A stretch of DNA of 64,000 nucleotides from Streptomyces sp. Go-475 (GTDB lineage Bacteria; Actinomycetota; Actinomycetes; Streptomycetales; Streptomycetaceae), in the NCBI RefSeq assembly GCF_003330845.1, contig NZ_CP026121.1:372001-436000 (forward strand). The letters run 5' to 3'. This document shows, piece by piece, positions 40,738 through 51,420 of this stretch. Within the stretch, counting starts at the first letter, position 1, and the number at the start of each line of letters is the position of its first letter. The notes below the pieces were generated by a model. The model saw only the letters and a list, made by a program, of their open reading frames with translations. It did not search any database and had not been told where the DNA came from. The position numbers were made by a program, and so were the translations under genes.

Positions 40738-40833
40738 TCCGGTACGGACGGCGGTCCGCCCTGCCGAAGCGCTCCGGCCGGGCGGGCCGCTGTCACGTCG
40801 TCGTCCGGCGGGACGGGCGTCGGCACACCCTCC

Positions 40834-41394
40834 TCAGGCCGGACCGGCCGACCCGCCGTCCGGGAGTTCGGCGAAGTCCGCCAGGGCGCGCCTGAGCCAC
40901 TGGGTCCAGAACGTCTCCAGGTCGATGCCGGCCCGCAGCACCAGGTGCCGCAGCCGGTCCTCGGCGCTGTCCCGGCCGGGCGGGAAGTCGCGCTGCTCGA
41001 TCTCCTCGTACTCCGCCAACTGCCTCTCGTGCAGCTCCAGATGGCGGCGCAGATCGGCCTCCAGGCCCGCCGTGCCGACCACGGCCGCCGCCCTCAGCCG
41101 CAGCAGCAGCGGGTCGCGGTGCGGCTTGGGGTCCTGGGAGGCGGCGGTCCAGCGGGCCAGTTCGGCGCGGCCCGCGGGCAGGACCTCGTAGCTCTTCTTC
41201 TGCCCGCGGGCCGGCTGCTCGGACGGCAGGGCCCTGATGAGGCCGTCGGCCTCCAGTTTTCCCAGCTCGCGATAGATCTGCTGGTGCGTCGCCGACCAGA
41301 AGTAGCCGATGGACCGGTCGAACCGGCGGGTCAGCTCGAGCCCGGACGACGGCTTCTCCAGGAGGGCGGTGAGGATCGCGTGCGGGAGTGACAT
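40834..41394 (-). CDS. PadR-family transcriptional regulator
   Basis: 186 residues. N-terminal PadR winged helix (1-80): MSLPHAILTALLEKPSSGLELTRRFD, then FWSATHQQIYRELGKLEADGLI and the wing GQKKSYEVLPAGRAELARW. The C-terminal Vir_C-like helical domain (95-180) dimerises. Sequence resembles PadR proteins that sense phenolic or drug ligands. It lies 31 bp downstream of fadH on the same strand and is probably in its operon. Confidence 0.88.
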   Translation of the reverse strand: MSLPHAILTALLEKPSSGLELTRRFDRSIGYFWSATHQQIYRELGKLEADGLIRALPSEQPARGQKKSYEVLPAGRAELARWTAASQDPKPHRDPLLLRLRAAAVVGTAGLEADLRRHLELHERQLAEYEEIEQRDFPPGRDSAEDRLRHLVLRAGIDLETFWTQWLRRALADFAELPDGGSAGPA

Positions 41395-41425
41395 GGAGTC
41401 ATCCTAGGGACGGGCCGCCCGCCCC

Positions 41426-43483
<2,058 letters not shown>

Positions 43484-43494
43484 CTACCCGCGGT

Positions 43495-43514
43495 TTGTGC
43501 AACTAGTTGCACAA
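43495..43514. promoter_or_regulatory. Perfect 20-bp palindrome upstream of fadH (MarR-type site)
   Basis: TTGTGCAACTAGTTGCACAA is symmetric over all 20 bases. The GCAACTAGTTGC core is typical of MarR-family operators. It overlaps the expected fadH promoter. A related GCAACTGGTTGG stands before the MarR gene 3.8 kb away. Confidence 0.75.
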
Positions 43515-43539
43515 GAGAGGAAGGGCACAGTGAGGCCGC

Positions 43540-43914
43540 TCAACGGCTCTGCAGGCGCACGTGCAGTTCCTTCTCCTGGTCGCCGGAGACCGTACTCAGG
43601 TCGTGCACGTCGAACAGCGAGTCCAGGGTGGTGCGGAACCGCTCGATCGCCCAGTACCCGCCGTGCAGGTCGGCCTCGACGGAGGACGACAGCCGGGCCG
43701 GCCGCGCGCCCTCGTGCTCGTCGGCGACGTCGAAGGTCCCGAGCCACACGGTCGGGCGCGTCTCGTGCAGTTCCTCGGGGACGTCGTCGGCGCACCGGTC
43801 GGACTCGAAGCAGGCGCACAGCGTGTCGAACACGATCCGGGCGTCGTCCTTGCTGCACCCGCTGATCTCCACCGAGACGGAGTGGGGGTGCGGTCGCTCG
43901 TGGTTCATCGCCAT
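43540..43914 (-). CDS. Hypothetical protein, streptomycete-type
   Basis: 124 residues from the ATG at 43914 (GAGAGGAG eight bases upstream). It starts MAMNHERPHPHSVSVEISGCSKDDARIVFDTL and contains FESDRCADDVPEELHETRPTVWLGTFD, VEADLHGGYWAIERFRTTLDSLFDV. It appears to be a soluble alpha/beta protein with three Cys and many acidic residues. No domain recognised. It lies upstream of fadH in the same direction, but the palindrome-bearing gap suggests a separate promoter for fadH. Confidence 0.7.
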   Translation of the reverse strand: MAMNHERPHPHSVSVEISGCSKDDARIVFDTLCACFESDRCADDVPEELHETRPTVWLGTFDVADEHEGARPARLSSSVEADLHGGYWAIERFRTTLDSLFDVHDLSTVSGDQEKELHVRLQSR

Positions 43915-43987
43915 CGTGATCGCTCCTCTCGCGGCCACCACATGCCGTATCCGCCCCTACCCCAGCAAAGCACCACCTTCCGGTGAG

Positions 43988-44024
43988 CACTACCGGCAGT
44001 GCCCCTGCCGTGGTGGCGGTTTTT
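43988..44024 (+). terminator. Hairpin with T-tract in the leader of the PAS-GAF-PP2C gene
   Basis: CACTACCGGCAG (43988-43999) pairs with CTGCCGTGGTG (44005-44015) with one bulge, and a run of five T follows at 44020-44024. No plus-strand gene ends here, so it would act on the leader of the downstream phosphatase gene as an attenuator or stop read-through. Confidence 0.45.
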
Positions 44025-44161
44025 GCGGGGCGGCCCGCGCCGGGTTGGGAGATGGTGGTAGGTGACGGAAGGGGCCTCGGAGGGACGGCTCCGCGCGGTA
44101 GAACATGGGGTGTCGGCACCGTGACGGCGTGCCGCGAGGAACGGCGATTGCGGGGCGTGGG

Positions 44162-46240
44162 ATGAGTGCAGCCGAGTATCCCGAGTCCGAGGGCGTCGAG
44201 CCGGTGCGCGGGTCCGCGCGGCCGAGCGGCCTGCTCGACGTCCTGCGCGTGGCCTCGGTGGTGCTGGACGCCGAGGGCCGGATCGTGCTGTGGAGCCCGC
44301 AGGCCGAGGAGCTGTTCGGGTACGAGGCGCGGGAGGCGCTCGGGCAGTACGCCGCCCGGATCATGGTCCACGAGCAGCACATCGACCTGGTGGTCAAGCT
44401 GTTCGCCGATGTCATGGGCACCGGGCAGAGCTGGGCGGGTGCCTTCCCCGTCCGGTGCAAGGACGGCAGTACGCGGCTCGTGGAGTTCCGCAACATGCGC
44501 CTGCTGGACGACCAGGGCGACGTGTACGCGCTGGGGCTGTGCGCCGACCAGTCGACCGTGCACCGGCTGGAGCGGGACGTGGCGCTGTCGACGCGGATGA
44601 TCGCGCAGTCCCCGATCGGGCTGGCCGTCCTCGACACGGAGCTGCGGTACGTGTCGGTCAACCCCGCGCTGGAGGAGATCAACGGCGTCCCGGCCGAGGA
44701 GCACCTGGGCCGCACGGCCCGCGAGGTGGTGCCGCGGATGGACGTCGACGCCCTGGAGAGCGCGGCGCGCCGGGTGCTGGACACCGGCCGGCCCGTCGTC
44801 GACCAGTCCACGATCGGCCGCACCCCGGCCGATCCCCACCAGGACCACGCCTGGTCGATCTCGCTGTACCGGCTGGAGAACGCCTTCGGGACGGTGCTGG
44901 GCGTGGCCGTCTCGATCGTCGACGTCACCGAGCAGTACCGGGCGGGCATCGAGGCCGAGGCCGCCCGGCGGCGCCTGGCCCTGATCGCCGACGCCTCGGG
45001 GCGGATCGGCACGTCCCTGGAGCTGGACCGCACGGCCCGCGAACTCGCCGACGTGGCCGTGCCGGAGCTCGCCGACATCGCGGCCGTCGATCTGCTCGAC
45101 GCGGTGGTGCAGGGCCGGCGCACCAGCCTCGGGCCCACCGAGGCGGCCGTGATCCGCGCGCTGGCCGTCCAGGGGTACGACTCCGCCGAGGCGCTGGAGG
45201 CGGCCGACCCTCCCGGGCAGGCGGCCCGGTACGCGCCCGACCGGCTCGTCACCGAGTGCGTGCGCACCGGCAGCCCGGTGATGCTGCCGGAGGTCGAGGA
45301 CGAGGATTTGGTGCGCATCGCGCGCTCCCCGGAGGCGGCCGAGCTGCTGAGGCGGGCCGGGGTGCACTCCTATCTGGCGGTGCCGCTGATCGCGCGCGGC
45401 GAGGTGCTGGGTGCCCTGGACCTCAAGCGCACCCGCAATCCGCTGCCGTTCACCGAGGACGACCTGCTGCTGGCCCGCGAGCTGGCCGCCCGGGCCGCCG
45501 TGCAGATCGACAACGCCCGCTGGTACCAGGGCGCCCGCGACACCGCTCTCACCCTCCAGCGCAGCCTGCTGCCGAGTCATCCGCCGATGACGGGCGGACT
45601 GGAGGTCGCCTCCCGCTACCAGCCGGCCGGGGCCACGAGCGAGGTGGGCGGCGACTGGTTCGACGTGATCCCGCTGGAGGGCGGCAAGACGGCGCTGGTC
45701 GTGGGCGATGTGATGGGCAGCGGCATCCCCGCGGCGGCGGCCATGGGCCGGCTGCGCACGGCGACCAACACCCTCGCCTCCCTGGACCTCGATCCGGCCG
45801 TGCTGCTGGAGCACCTCGACAGGATCACCACGGGTCTTGAGCAGGCCATCGCCACCTGCGTGTACGCCGTCCACGACCCGCACCTGCGGCAGTGCCGGAT
45901 CGCCAACGCCGGGCATCTGCCGCCGGTGCGCGTGCGGGCCGGCCGGCCGCCGGAGCTGCTCGACCTGCCGACCGGTGTGCCGCTCGGCGTGGGCGGCGTC
46001 GCCTTCTCCACGACCACCGTCGACCTCGAACCCGGAGACCGGCTGGTGTTCTACACCGACGGACTCGTCGAGACCCGCCGCGACCCGCTCGACGAACGCC
46101 TCGACACCCTGCTGTCCCTGCTCGACGGCCCCGACCGGCCGCTGGAGGAGGTCTGCGACCTGCTGCTGCGGACGCTGCACGAGCCGGACAACTTCGACGA
46201 CGTGGCGCTGCTCATCGCGCGGGCGACCGCTCCGGACTGA
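44162..46240 (+). CDS. PAS-PAS-GAF-PP2C sensor serine phosphatase (RsbU/SpoIIE type)
   Basis: 692 residues from the ATG at 44162; a start at 44105 would add 19 residues. Soluble. PAS 1 (about 25-130, VVLDAEGRIVLWSPQAEELFGY), PAS 2 (about 145-260, LAVLDTELRYVSVNPALEEINGV), GAF (about 275-455, with SYLAVPLIARGEVLGALDLKR), then PP2C (about 475-690) with GGDWFDV, GDVMGSG, NAGHLPP, YTDGLVETR and DNFDDVALL. This is the common Streptomyces pattern for proteins that sense small ligands or redox state and dephosphorylate anti-sigma antagonists. The HATPase kinase domain seen in some relatives is absent. Confidence 0.9.
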   Translation: MSAAEYPESEGVEPVRGSARPSGLLDVLRVASVVLDAEGRIVLWSPQAEELFGYEAREALGQYAARIMVHEQHIDLVVKLFADVMGTGQSWAGAFPVRCKDGSTRLVEFRNMRLLDDQGDVYALGLCADQSTVHRLERDVALSTRMIAQSPIGLAVLDTELRYVSVNPALEEINGVPAEEHLGRTAREVVPRMDVDALESAARRVLDTGRPVVDQSTIGRTPADPHQDHAWSISLYRLENAFGTVLGVAVSIVDVTEQYRAGIEAEAARRRLALIADASGRIGTSLELDRTARELADVAVPELADIAAVDLLDAVVQGRRTSLGPTEAAVIRALAVQGYDSAEALEAADPPGQAARYAPDRLVTECVRTGSPVMLPEVEDEDLVRIARSPEAAELLRRAGVHSYLAVPLIARGEVLGALDLKRTRNPLPFTEDDLLLARELAARAAVQIDNARWYQGARDTALTLQRSLLPSHPPMTGGLEVASRYQPAGATSEVGGDWFDVIPLEGGKTALVVGDVMGSGIPAAAAMGRLRTATNTLASLDLDPAVLLEHLDRITTGLEQAIATCVYAVHDPHLRQCRIANAGHLPPVRVRAGRPPELLDLPTGVPLGVGGVAFSTTTVDLEPGDRLVFYTDGLVETRRDPLDERLDTLLSLLDGPDRPLEEVCDLLLRTLHEPDNFDDVALLIARATAPD

Positions 46241-46246
46241 CCGACG

Positions 46247-47050
46247 CTACGGTCTGACGCCGATCACGACATGGGCGTGCCGTTCCTCCGAGACGGCCAC
46301 GGAGGCCGTCAGACCGTTGCGCTCGAAGGCGGTGACGGCGGCCGGGGCCTGGTGCCGACTCGTCTCGACCAGGACACAGCCGCCGGGCGCGAGCCAGTGG
46401 GGGGCCTCGGCGGCGACGCGGCGCAGGACGTCGAGGCCGTCCGCGCCGCCGTCCAGGGCGACCAGCGGCTCGTGGTCGCGGGCCTCCAGGGGCAGCAGCC
46501 CGATCTCGCCGCTGGGGACGTACGGCACGTTGGCCGCGAGGATGCCGACCCGGCCGCGCAGCTCGCCGGGCAGGGCCTCGAACAGGTCGCCCTGGTGGAC
46601 GTGGCCGCCGGCGGCGGCGACATTGCCCCGGGCGCAGCGCACGGCAGCCGGGTCTATGTCGGCGGCGTGCAGTTCGACGGGTCCGAGTCCGGCGGCCAGC
46701 GCCGCGCCCACGGCGCCCGAGCCGCAGCACAGGTCCACGACGACGGTGGAGCCGGGCGCCCGGTCCAGGGCCTGCTCCACCAGGAACTCGGTGCGGCGGC
46801 GCGGCACGAAGACGCCGGGTTCGATCGTGATGCGCAGGCCCGCGAACTCGGCCCAGCCGACGACGAGTTCGAGCGGTTCGCCCGCGACGCGGCGCGCGGT
46901 CATGGCGGCGGCCTCGGCGGGCGTGCGCGCGGTGGTGAGGATCAACTCGGCCTCGTCCTCGGCGAAGACGCAGCCCGCGGAGCGCAGGGCGTCGACGACG
47001 GAGGCACGGGACGGCGGCGTGGACGGTGGTACGGGAGAAACGGACGGCAT
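46247..47050 (-). CDS. HemK/PrmC-like protein N5-glutamine methyltransferase
   Basis: 267 residues. An N-terminal helical bundle (15-75) is followed by a Rossmann SAM domain: VVDLCCGSGAVGAAL (motif I, about 100-115), AADIDPAAVRCAR (motif post-I), and NVPYVPSGEIGLLP. Classical PrmC has NPPY; here Pro is replaced by Val (NVPY), as in an actinobacterial subgroup annotated as putative glutamine methylases. PrmC methylates the GGQ glutamine of release factors; since a canonical prmC normally sits with prfA, this copy probably has another substrate. It converges on the phosphatase gene with 6 bp between stops. Confidence 0.83.
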   Translation of the reverse strand: MPSVSPVPPSTPPSRASVVDALRSAGCVFAEDEAELILTTARTPAEAAAMTARRVAGEPLELVVGWAEFAGLRITIEPGVFVPRRRTEFLVEQALDRAPGSTVVVDLCCGSGAVGAALAAGLGPVELHAADIDPAAVRCARGNVAAAGGHVHQGDLFEALPGELRGRVGILAANVPYVPSGEIGLLPLEARDHEPLVALDGGADGLDVLRRVAAEAPHWLAPGGCVLVETSRHQAPAAVTAFERNGLTASVAVSEERHAHVVIGVRP

Positions 47051-47256
47051 GGAAGCCCAGAGCCTTTCGGGAACCGAAGGGCGCTCCGGCGGACGCCTAC
47101 GGCCGGCGATCCGCGCGACATCGAGAGGAGAGCACCCGAGCTGACACAGCGGTAATGGGTCTCACCTCCCCGGCTTCGCACGGCTGGGTCCGTCCACAGC
47201 CGGCGGCCACACTACCCGACGGGCCGGTCGCCCGGCACGGCACAGTGCCCGCCGGG

Positions 47257-47280
47257 GCAACTGGTTGGATCATGCAACCA
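47257..47280. promoter_or_regulatory. GCAAC/GGTTG symmetric element before the MarR gene
   Basis: GCAACTGGTTGG (47257-47268) is close to the core of the fadH palindrome, and GGTTG...CAACC (47263-47267, 47275-47279) forms a second symmetric pair. It lies about 40 bp upstream of the MarR start and would suit autoregulation. Confidence 0.5.
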
Positions 47281-47316
47281 TGGGAGGGGACGCAGCAGCG
47301 CCGTGAGGGAGGCCCC

Positions 47317-47778
47317 GTGCACACAGCCGACGCCGTGGAGACCATCCAGCGGGAGATGACGGTCTTCGCCCGCCGCGCCCGTGCCGCGGCCGGGCGGATG
47401 CACCCCGAGCTGTCGCTGGTGTCGTACACCCTGCTCGGGCACCTGGAGGAGAGCGGCGGGTGCCGCGCCACCGACCTGGCCGCCCACTACGCCCTGGACA
47501 AGTCCACGGTCAGCCGCCAGGTGGCCGCGCTGGAGCGCGCCGGCCTCGTCGAACGCCGCCCCGACGCGCAGGACCAGCGGGTCCAGGTGCTGCGCTTGAC
47601 GCAGGCCGGGCGGCGCATCCTGGCCCAGGTCACCGAGAGCCGCCGGGCGGCCTTCCGGGAGCGGCTGGCGCACTGGCCGGCGGCGGATCTGGCGCGGTTC
47701 GCCGACTACCTCGTGCGGTACAACGCGTGGCCCGAGGGGCAGGGCCAGGACGCACGGACGCACGGCACGTACGGTTGA
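47317..47778 (+). CDS. MarR-family transcriptional regulator
   Basis: 153 residues from the GTG at 47317 (GAGGGAGG five bases upstream; an in-frame ATG at 47272 is less likely). Winged helix with LSLVSYTLLGHLEESGGCRATDLAAHYALDKSTVSRQVAALERAGLVERRPD, wing DAQDQRVQVLRLTQAGRRIL, and a C-terminal dimer helix. MarR proteins bind GCAAC/GTTGC palindromes and respond to phenolics or oxidants. Its own promoter has such an element, and so does fadH. The Mo-oxidoreductase and flavin reductase genes that follow on the same strand after 65 bp may also be controlled. Confidence 0.88.
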   Translation: MHTADAVETIQREMTVFARRARAAAGRMHPELSLVSYTLLGHLEESGGCRATDLAAHYALDKSTVSRQVAALERAGLVERRPDAQDQRVQVLRLTQAGRRILAQVTESRRAAFRERLAHWPAADLARFADYLVRYNAWPEGQGQDARTHGTYG

Positions 47779-47843
47779 ATACGCAATCACTGAGTTCGCC
47801 GGCCGGCGGGGCACCGCCGGCCCGGCCCCGGAGGCACCACCCC

Positions 47844-48441
<598 letters not shown>

Positions 48442-48449
<8 letters not shown>

Positions 48450-49197
48450 GACCTTCGTTCCGCCCACGCGGTTCGCCGTGCCCGGACGCATCGCCGTGAG
48501 CGAGCAGGCCGCCTCCGTGTGGCAGACCGCGACACTGACCGAGATCCGCCGGGAGACCCCGCGGGCCTCCACGTACCGTTTCGCCGTGCCCGGCTGGCCG
48601 GGTCATGTGCCCGGCCAGCACCTGATGGTGCGGCTGACCGCCGAGGACGGTTACACGGCCCAGCGCCACTACTCGATCGCCTCCGCGCCGGACGCCTCTG
48701 GGCACGTCGAGCTGACCCTGGATCACGTCGAGGGCGGTGAGGTCTCGGGCTGGTTCCACACCGTGGCCCGGGTGGGCGACCGGGTCGAGGTACGAGGCCC
48801 GGTGAGCGGCTTCTTCGCCTGGCCGGGCGACCGGCCCGCGCTGCTGATCGGCGCCGGCTCCGGCGTCGTACCGCTGATGTCGATGGTCCGGCACCACCGG
48901 GCGCGGAACCTGGCCGTGCCGCTGCGGATGCTGGTGTCCGCGCGCAGCCCCGAGGAGCTCATCTACGCCCGGGAGTTGGGTGCGGAGACAACACCCGTCT
49001 TCACGCGGCGGGCACCGGAGGGTGTACCGGTGGGACGTATGGCGGCCGCCCATGTGGCGCCGCTCCTGGCCGAGCAGCCTCCGGGTGGGTGGGAGGCCTA
49101 TGTGTGCGGCTCCAACTCCTTCGCCGAGCACGCTTCCCGCCTGCTCGTGACGGCCGGTCAGCCGGTGGACCGCATCCGGATCGAGCGCTTCGGCTGA
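48442..49197 (+). CDS. Ferredoxin-NADP reductase-like FAD oxidoreductase
   Basis: 251 residues, GTG start overlapping the molybdoenzyme gene. FNR fold: FAD-binding barrel with RHYSIASAP (R-x-Y-S motif), GQHLMVRL, and EGGEVSGWFH; NAD(P)-binding half with LLIGAGSGVVPLMSMVRHH and CGSNSFAEHASRLL near the end. The C-terminal 2Fe-2S domain of related reductases is missing. It is the likely electron donor to the molybdoenzyme, forming a two-component system. Confidence 0.87.
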
Positions 49198-49381
49198 CCC
49201 CGACGGGGGCTGCTGCTCCCGGTGTTGGCGCGACCCGTGGCGTGTCCCCTGCCCCAGGGGCGGAGCCCGGTGTTTCGCCCCGGCCGGTCCGGGCACCCCG
49301 GCCGCAGGGCTTCGGCACGCGACGCGGCGCGCCACCGCTCCTCCCCTGCGCACGCACCGGCGCAGCCGGAGGGCGGACCGA

Positions 49382-49435
49382 CGGCTCGGCCCACGCCGTA
49401 CGGCGTTGCCCCTCCGTACGGCGTGGGCCGAGCCG
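49382..49435. terminator. Perfect 22-bp-stem hairpin in a 403-bp gap
   Basis: The arms 49382-49403 and 49414-49435 are perfectly complementary over 22 bp, with a 10-base loop CGTTGCCCCT. Inside each arm CCGTACGG is itself symmetric. The gap 49198-49600 between the flavin reductase and the Rv1733c-like gene contains nothing else supported. The hairpin lies 184 bp after the upstream stop, far for an ordinary terminator. Confidence 0.7.
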
Positions 49436-49600
49436 GCCCGTCAGGCGGCGACGAGGCCGTGTGAGCGATCGATGTGCGTCGGAGGGGGTACCAGATCCGT
49501 GTGGACACTCGCACGTGTGGCGTGACGCGGAGGGAGCGGCGGCGCCGCCACCGCACCGCCGGTCCGGCCCTCCGGCAGCGGTGACGGCGAGGAGGTCGAC

Positions 49601-50185
49601 ATGCGAACCCGGGTGCGCGGCTGGCGATGGCGGCGCAGTCCGCTGCGGCGCCGGTCGGACGTCGTCGAGGCGTGGACGGTGCTGGTGGTCGCCGTCCTGG
49701 TTTCGGTGGTCGCGCCGCTGGTGGGAGTGGCGGCCGCCGTGTGGGCCCACGGCGAGGCGCGGGCGGTCTCGGCGGAGCAGCGCGCCGAGCGGCATCGCGT
49801 CCGCGCCGAGGTGGTCGACCGGAACGGCGGCCCACTGCCGTCGGTGCAGGCCGGCGGGCAACAGGCCTACCGGGCGACCGTACGCTGGACGGAGCCCGGC
49901 GAGGGCACGCGCACGGCGACGGCACGGGTCTCCGCGGGCACCCGGCCGGGCGAGGCCGTGGACGTCTGGTTCGACTCCCGGGGGCGGAACGTGAATCCGC
50001 CGGTGGACGGCACCGCGGTCTGGCAGCACACCCTCTCGATCGGCACGTGCGCCACGGGCGGTGCGGTGCTCGTGGTGCTGCTCGGCCACTGCCTCGTCCG
50101 CCGGGTGGCCATGCGCCGCCGGCTGGCCGAGTGGGAGCGGGCCTGGGCCCGTACGGAGCCGGAGTGGACGCGTCGCGACGCGTGA
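49601..50185 (+). CDS. Rv1733c-like membrane protein (paralogue of 15445-16026)
   Basis: 194 residues, GAGGAGG ribosome site. Same plan as the other copy: WRWRRSPLRRRSDVVEAW, a first helix (about 27-50), an outer domain with VRWTEPGEGTRTATARVSAGTRPGEAVDVWFDSRG, a second helix near 145-165 and a tail RLAEWERAWARTEPEWTRRDA. The family is named after a mycobacterial dormancy-regulon antigen but has no assigned biochemistry. Streptomyces genomes carry several copies, so presence of two in 35 kb is not surprising. Confidence 0.8.
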   Translation: MRTRVRGWRWRRSPLRRRSDVVEAWTVLVVAVLVSVVAPLVGVAAAVWAHGEARAVSAEQRAERHRVRAEVVDRNGGPLPSVQAGGQQAYRATVRWTEPGEGTRTATARVSAGTRPGEAVDVWFDSRGRNVNPPVDGTAVWQHTLSIGTCATGGAVLVVLLGHCLVRRVAMRRRLAEWERAWARTEPEWTRRDA

Positions 50186-50334
50186 GGCGACCGTGCCCGC
50201 GCCCGAGTGCTCCACGAGCAGGAGCCGTCGACGGGCGCAGACCGCCGGAAAAGACCTGCCGGTCCTCCGGCCGCCCCCGTAATGTGATCATCCGCACCGT
50301 CTTCGCAGCCGCTCCTCACCCAAGGTGGTCCTGC

Positions 50335-51303
50335 ATGGCACTGTTCGACCTTCCTCTCGACGAACTCCGTGAGTACCGCAGCGCGTCCGCCGAGCCCGAG
50401 GACTTCGACGCGTTCTGGTCCAAGACCCTCCAGGAGGCGCGCGAGCACGACCTGGACGCCCGCTTCGAACCGGTCGACACCGGCCTGTCCACCGTGCAGG
50501 TCTTCGACGTGACATTCGCCGGTTTCGGCGGCCACCCGGTCAAGGGCTGGCTGACCCTGCCGGCCGGGGCGCAGGGCCCGCTGCCGCTGGTCGTGGAGTT
50601 CATCGGCTACGGCGGAGGGCGCGGGCTGCCGCACGAGCACCTGCTGTGGGCGTCCTCGGGCCGGGCGCACTTCGTGATGGACACCCGCGGGCAGGGCAGC
50701 GCCTGGGGCGCGGGCGGCGGCACGGCGGACCCGGTGGGCGGCGCGCCCGCCTACCCCGGTTTCATGACGCGCGGCATCGACGCGCCGGAGCACTACTACT
50801 ACCGCCGGGTGTTCACGGACGCGGTGCGGGCCGTGGAGGCGGCCCGTTCGCACCCCCTCACCGACCCGGCACGCACGGTGGCCGTCGGTTCGAGCCAGGG
50901 CGGCGGCATCACGATCGCGGTCGGCGGCCTGGTCCCGGACCTCGCGGGCATCGCCCCGGACGTGCCGTTCCTGTGCGACTTCCCGCGCGCGGCGACGCTC
51001 ACGGACCGCCACCCCTACCGGGAGATCGGCCTCTACCTCAAGACGCACCGCGGCCGCACCGACGAGGCCCTGCGCACCCTGTCCTACTTCGACGGCGTCC
51101 ACTTCGCCGCCCGCGGCCGGGCCCCCGCGCTCTTCTCGGCCGCCCTGGAGGACCAGACCTGCCCGCCCTCCACCGTCTTCGCGGCGTTCAACGCCTGGGG
51201 CCACGAGGACAAGGCGATCGAGGTGTACGACTTCAACGACCACGAGGGCGGCGGTCCCTTCCAGGAGGCGGCCAAGCTGCGCTGGATGCGCTCGCACATC
51301 TGA
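50335..51303 (+). CDS. CE7-family acetylxylan esterase/cephalosporin-C deacetylase
   Basis: 322 residues, no signal peptide. The N-terminus MALFDLPLDELREYR and DFDAFWSKTL are CE7 hallmarks. Alpha/beta hydrolase fold with the HFVMDTRGQGSAWG signature (RGQ), nucleophile Ser in VGSSQGGGITIAV, acid Asp in LEDQTCPPST, and catalytic His in FNDHEGGG. CE7 enzymes are intracellular hexamers that remove acetyl groups from short xylo-oligosaccharides and cephalosporins. No xylan genes are adjacent. Confidence 0.92.
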   Translation: MALFDLPLDELREYRSASAEPEDFDAFWSKTLQEAREHDLDARFEPVDTGLSTVQVFDVTFAGFGGHPVKGWLTLPAGAQGPLPLVVEFIGYGGGRGLPHEHLLWASSGRAHFVMDTRGQGSAWGAGGGTADPVGGAPAYPGFMTRGIDAPEHYYYRRVFTDAVRAVEAARSHPLTDPARTVAVGSSQGGGITIAVGGLVPDLAGIAPDVPFLCDFPRAATLTDRHPYREIGLYLKTHRGRTDEALRTLSYFDGVHFAARGRAPALFSAALEDQTCPPSTVFAAFNAWGHEDKAIEVYDFNDHEGGGPFQEAAKLRWMRSHI

Positions 51304-51339
51304 TCCGGCCGTTCCCCGCCGACGGGCTTCCACCTTGGT

Positions 51340-51351
51340 CCGACCAGTCGG
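51340..51351. promoter_or_regulatory. CCGAC-CA-GTCGG palindrome before the serine hydrolase gene
   Basis: A 12-bp symmetric element 69 bp upstream of the hydrolase ATG. CGACCNGTCG-type sites are typical for TetR-family regulators. No regulator gene is adjacent, so the binder is unknown. Confidence 0.4.
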
Positions 51352-51420
51352 TACGTTCTTGGCGCCCGGGCCGCGAGACAGCGGGCCGGGCTCGAGACGA
51401 CCGGCGGAGGGGTGGGGCCC

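Noticed and set aside
49222..49464. 80-codon frame across the 22-bp hairpin
   Set aside because: Its sequence simply translates the inverted repeat; no ribosome site and no protein-like composition.
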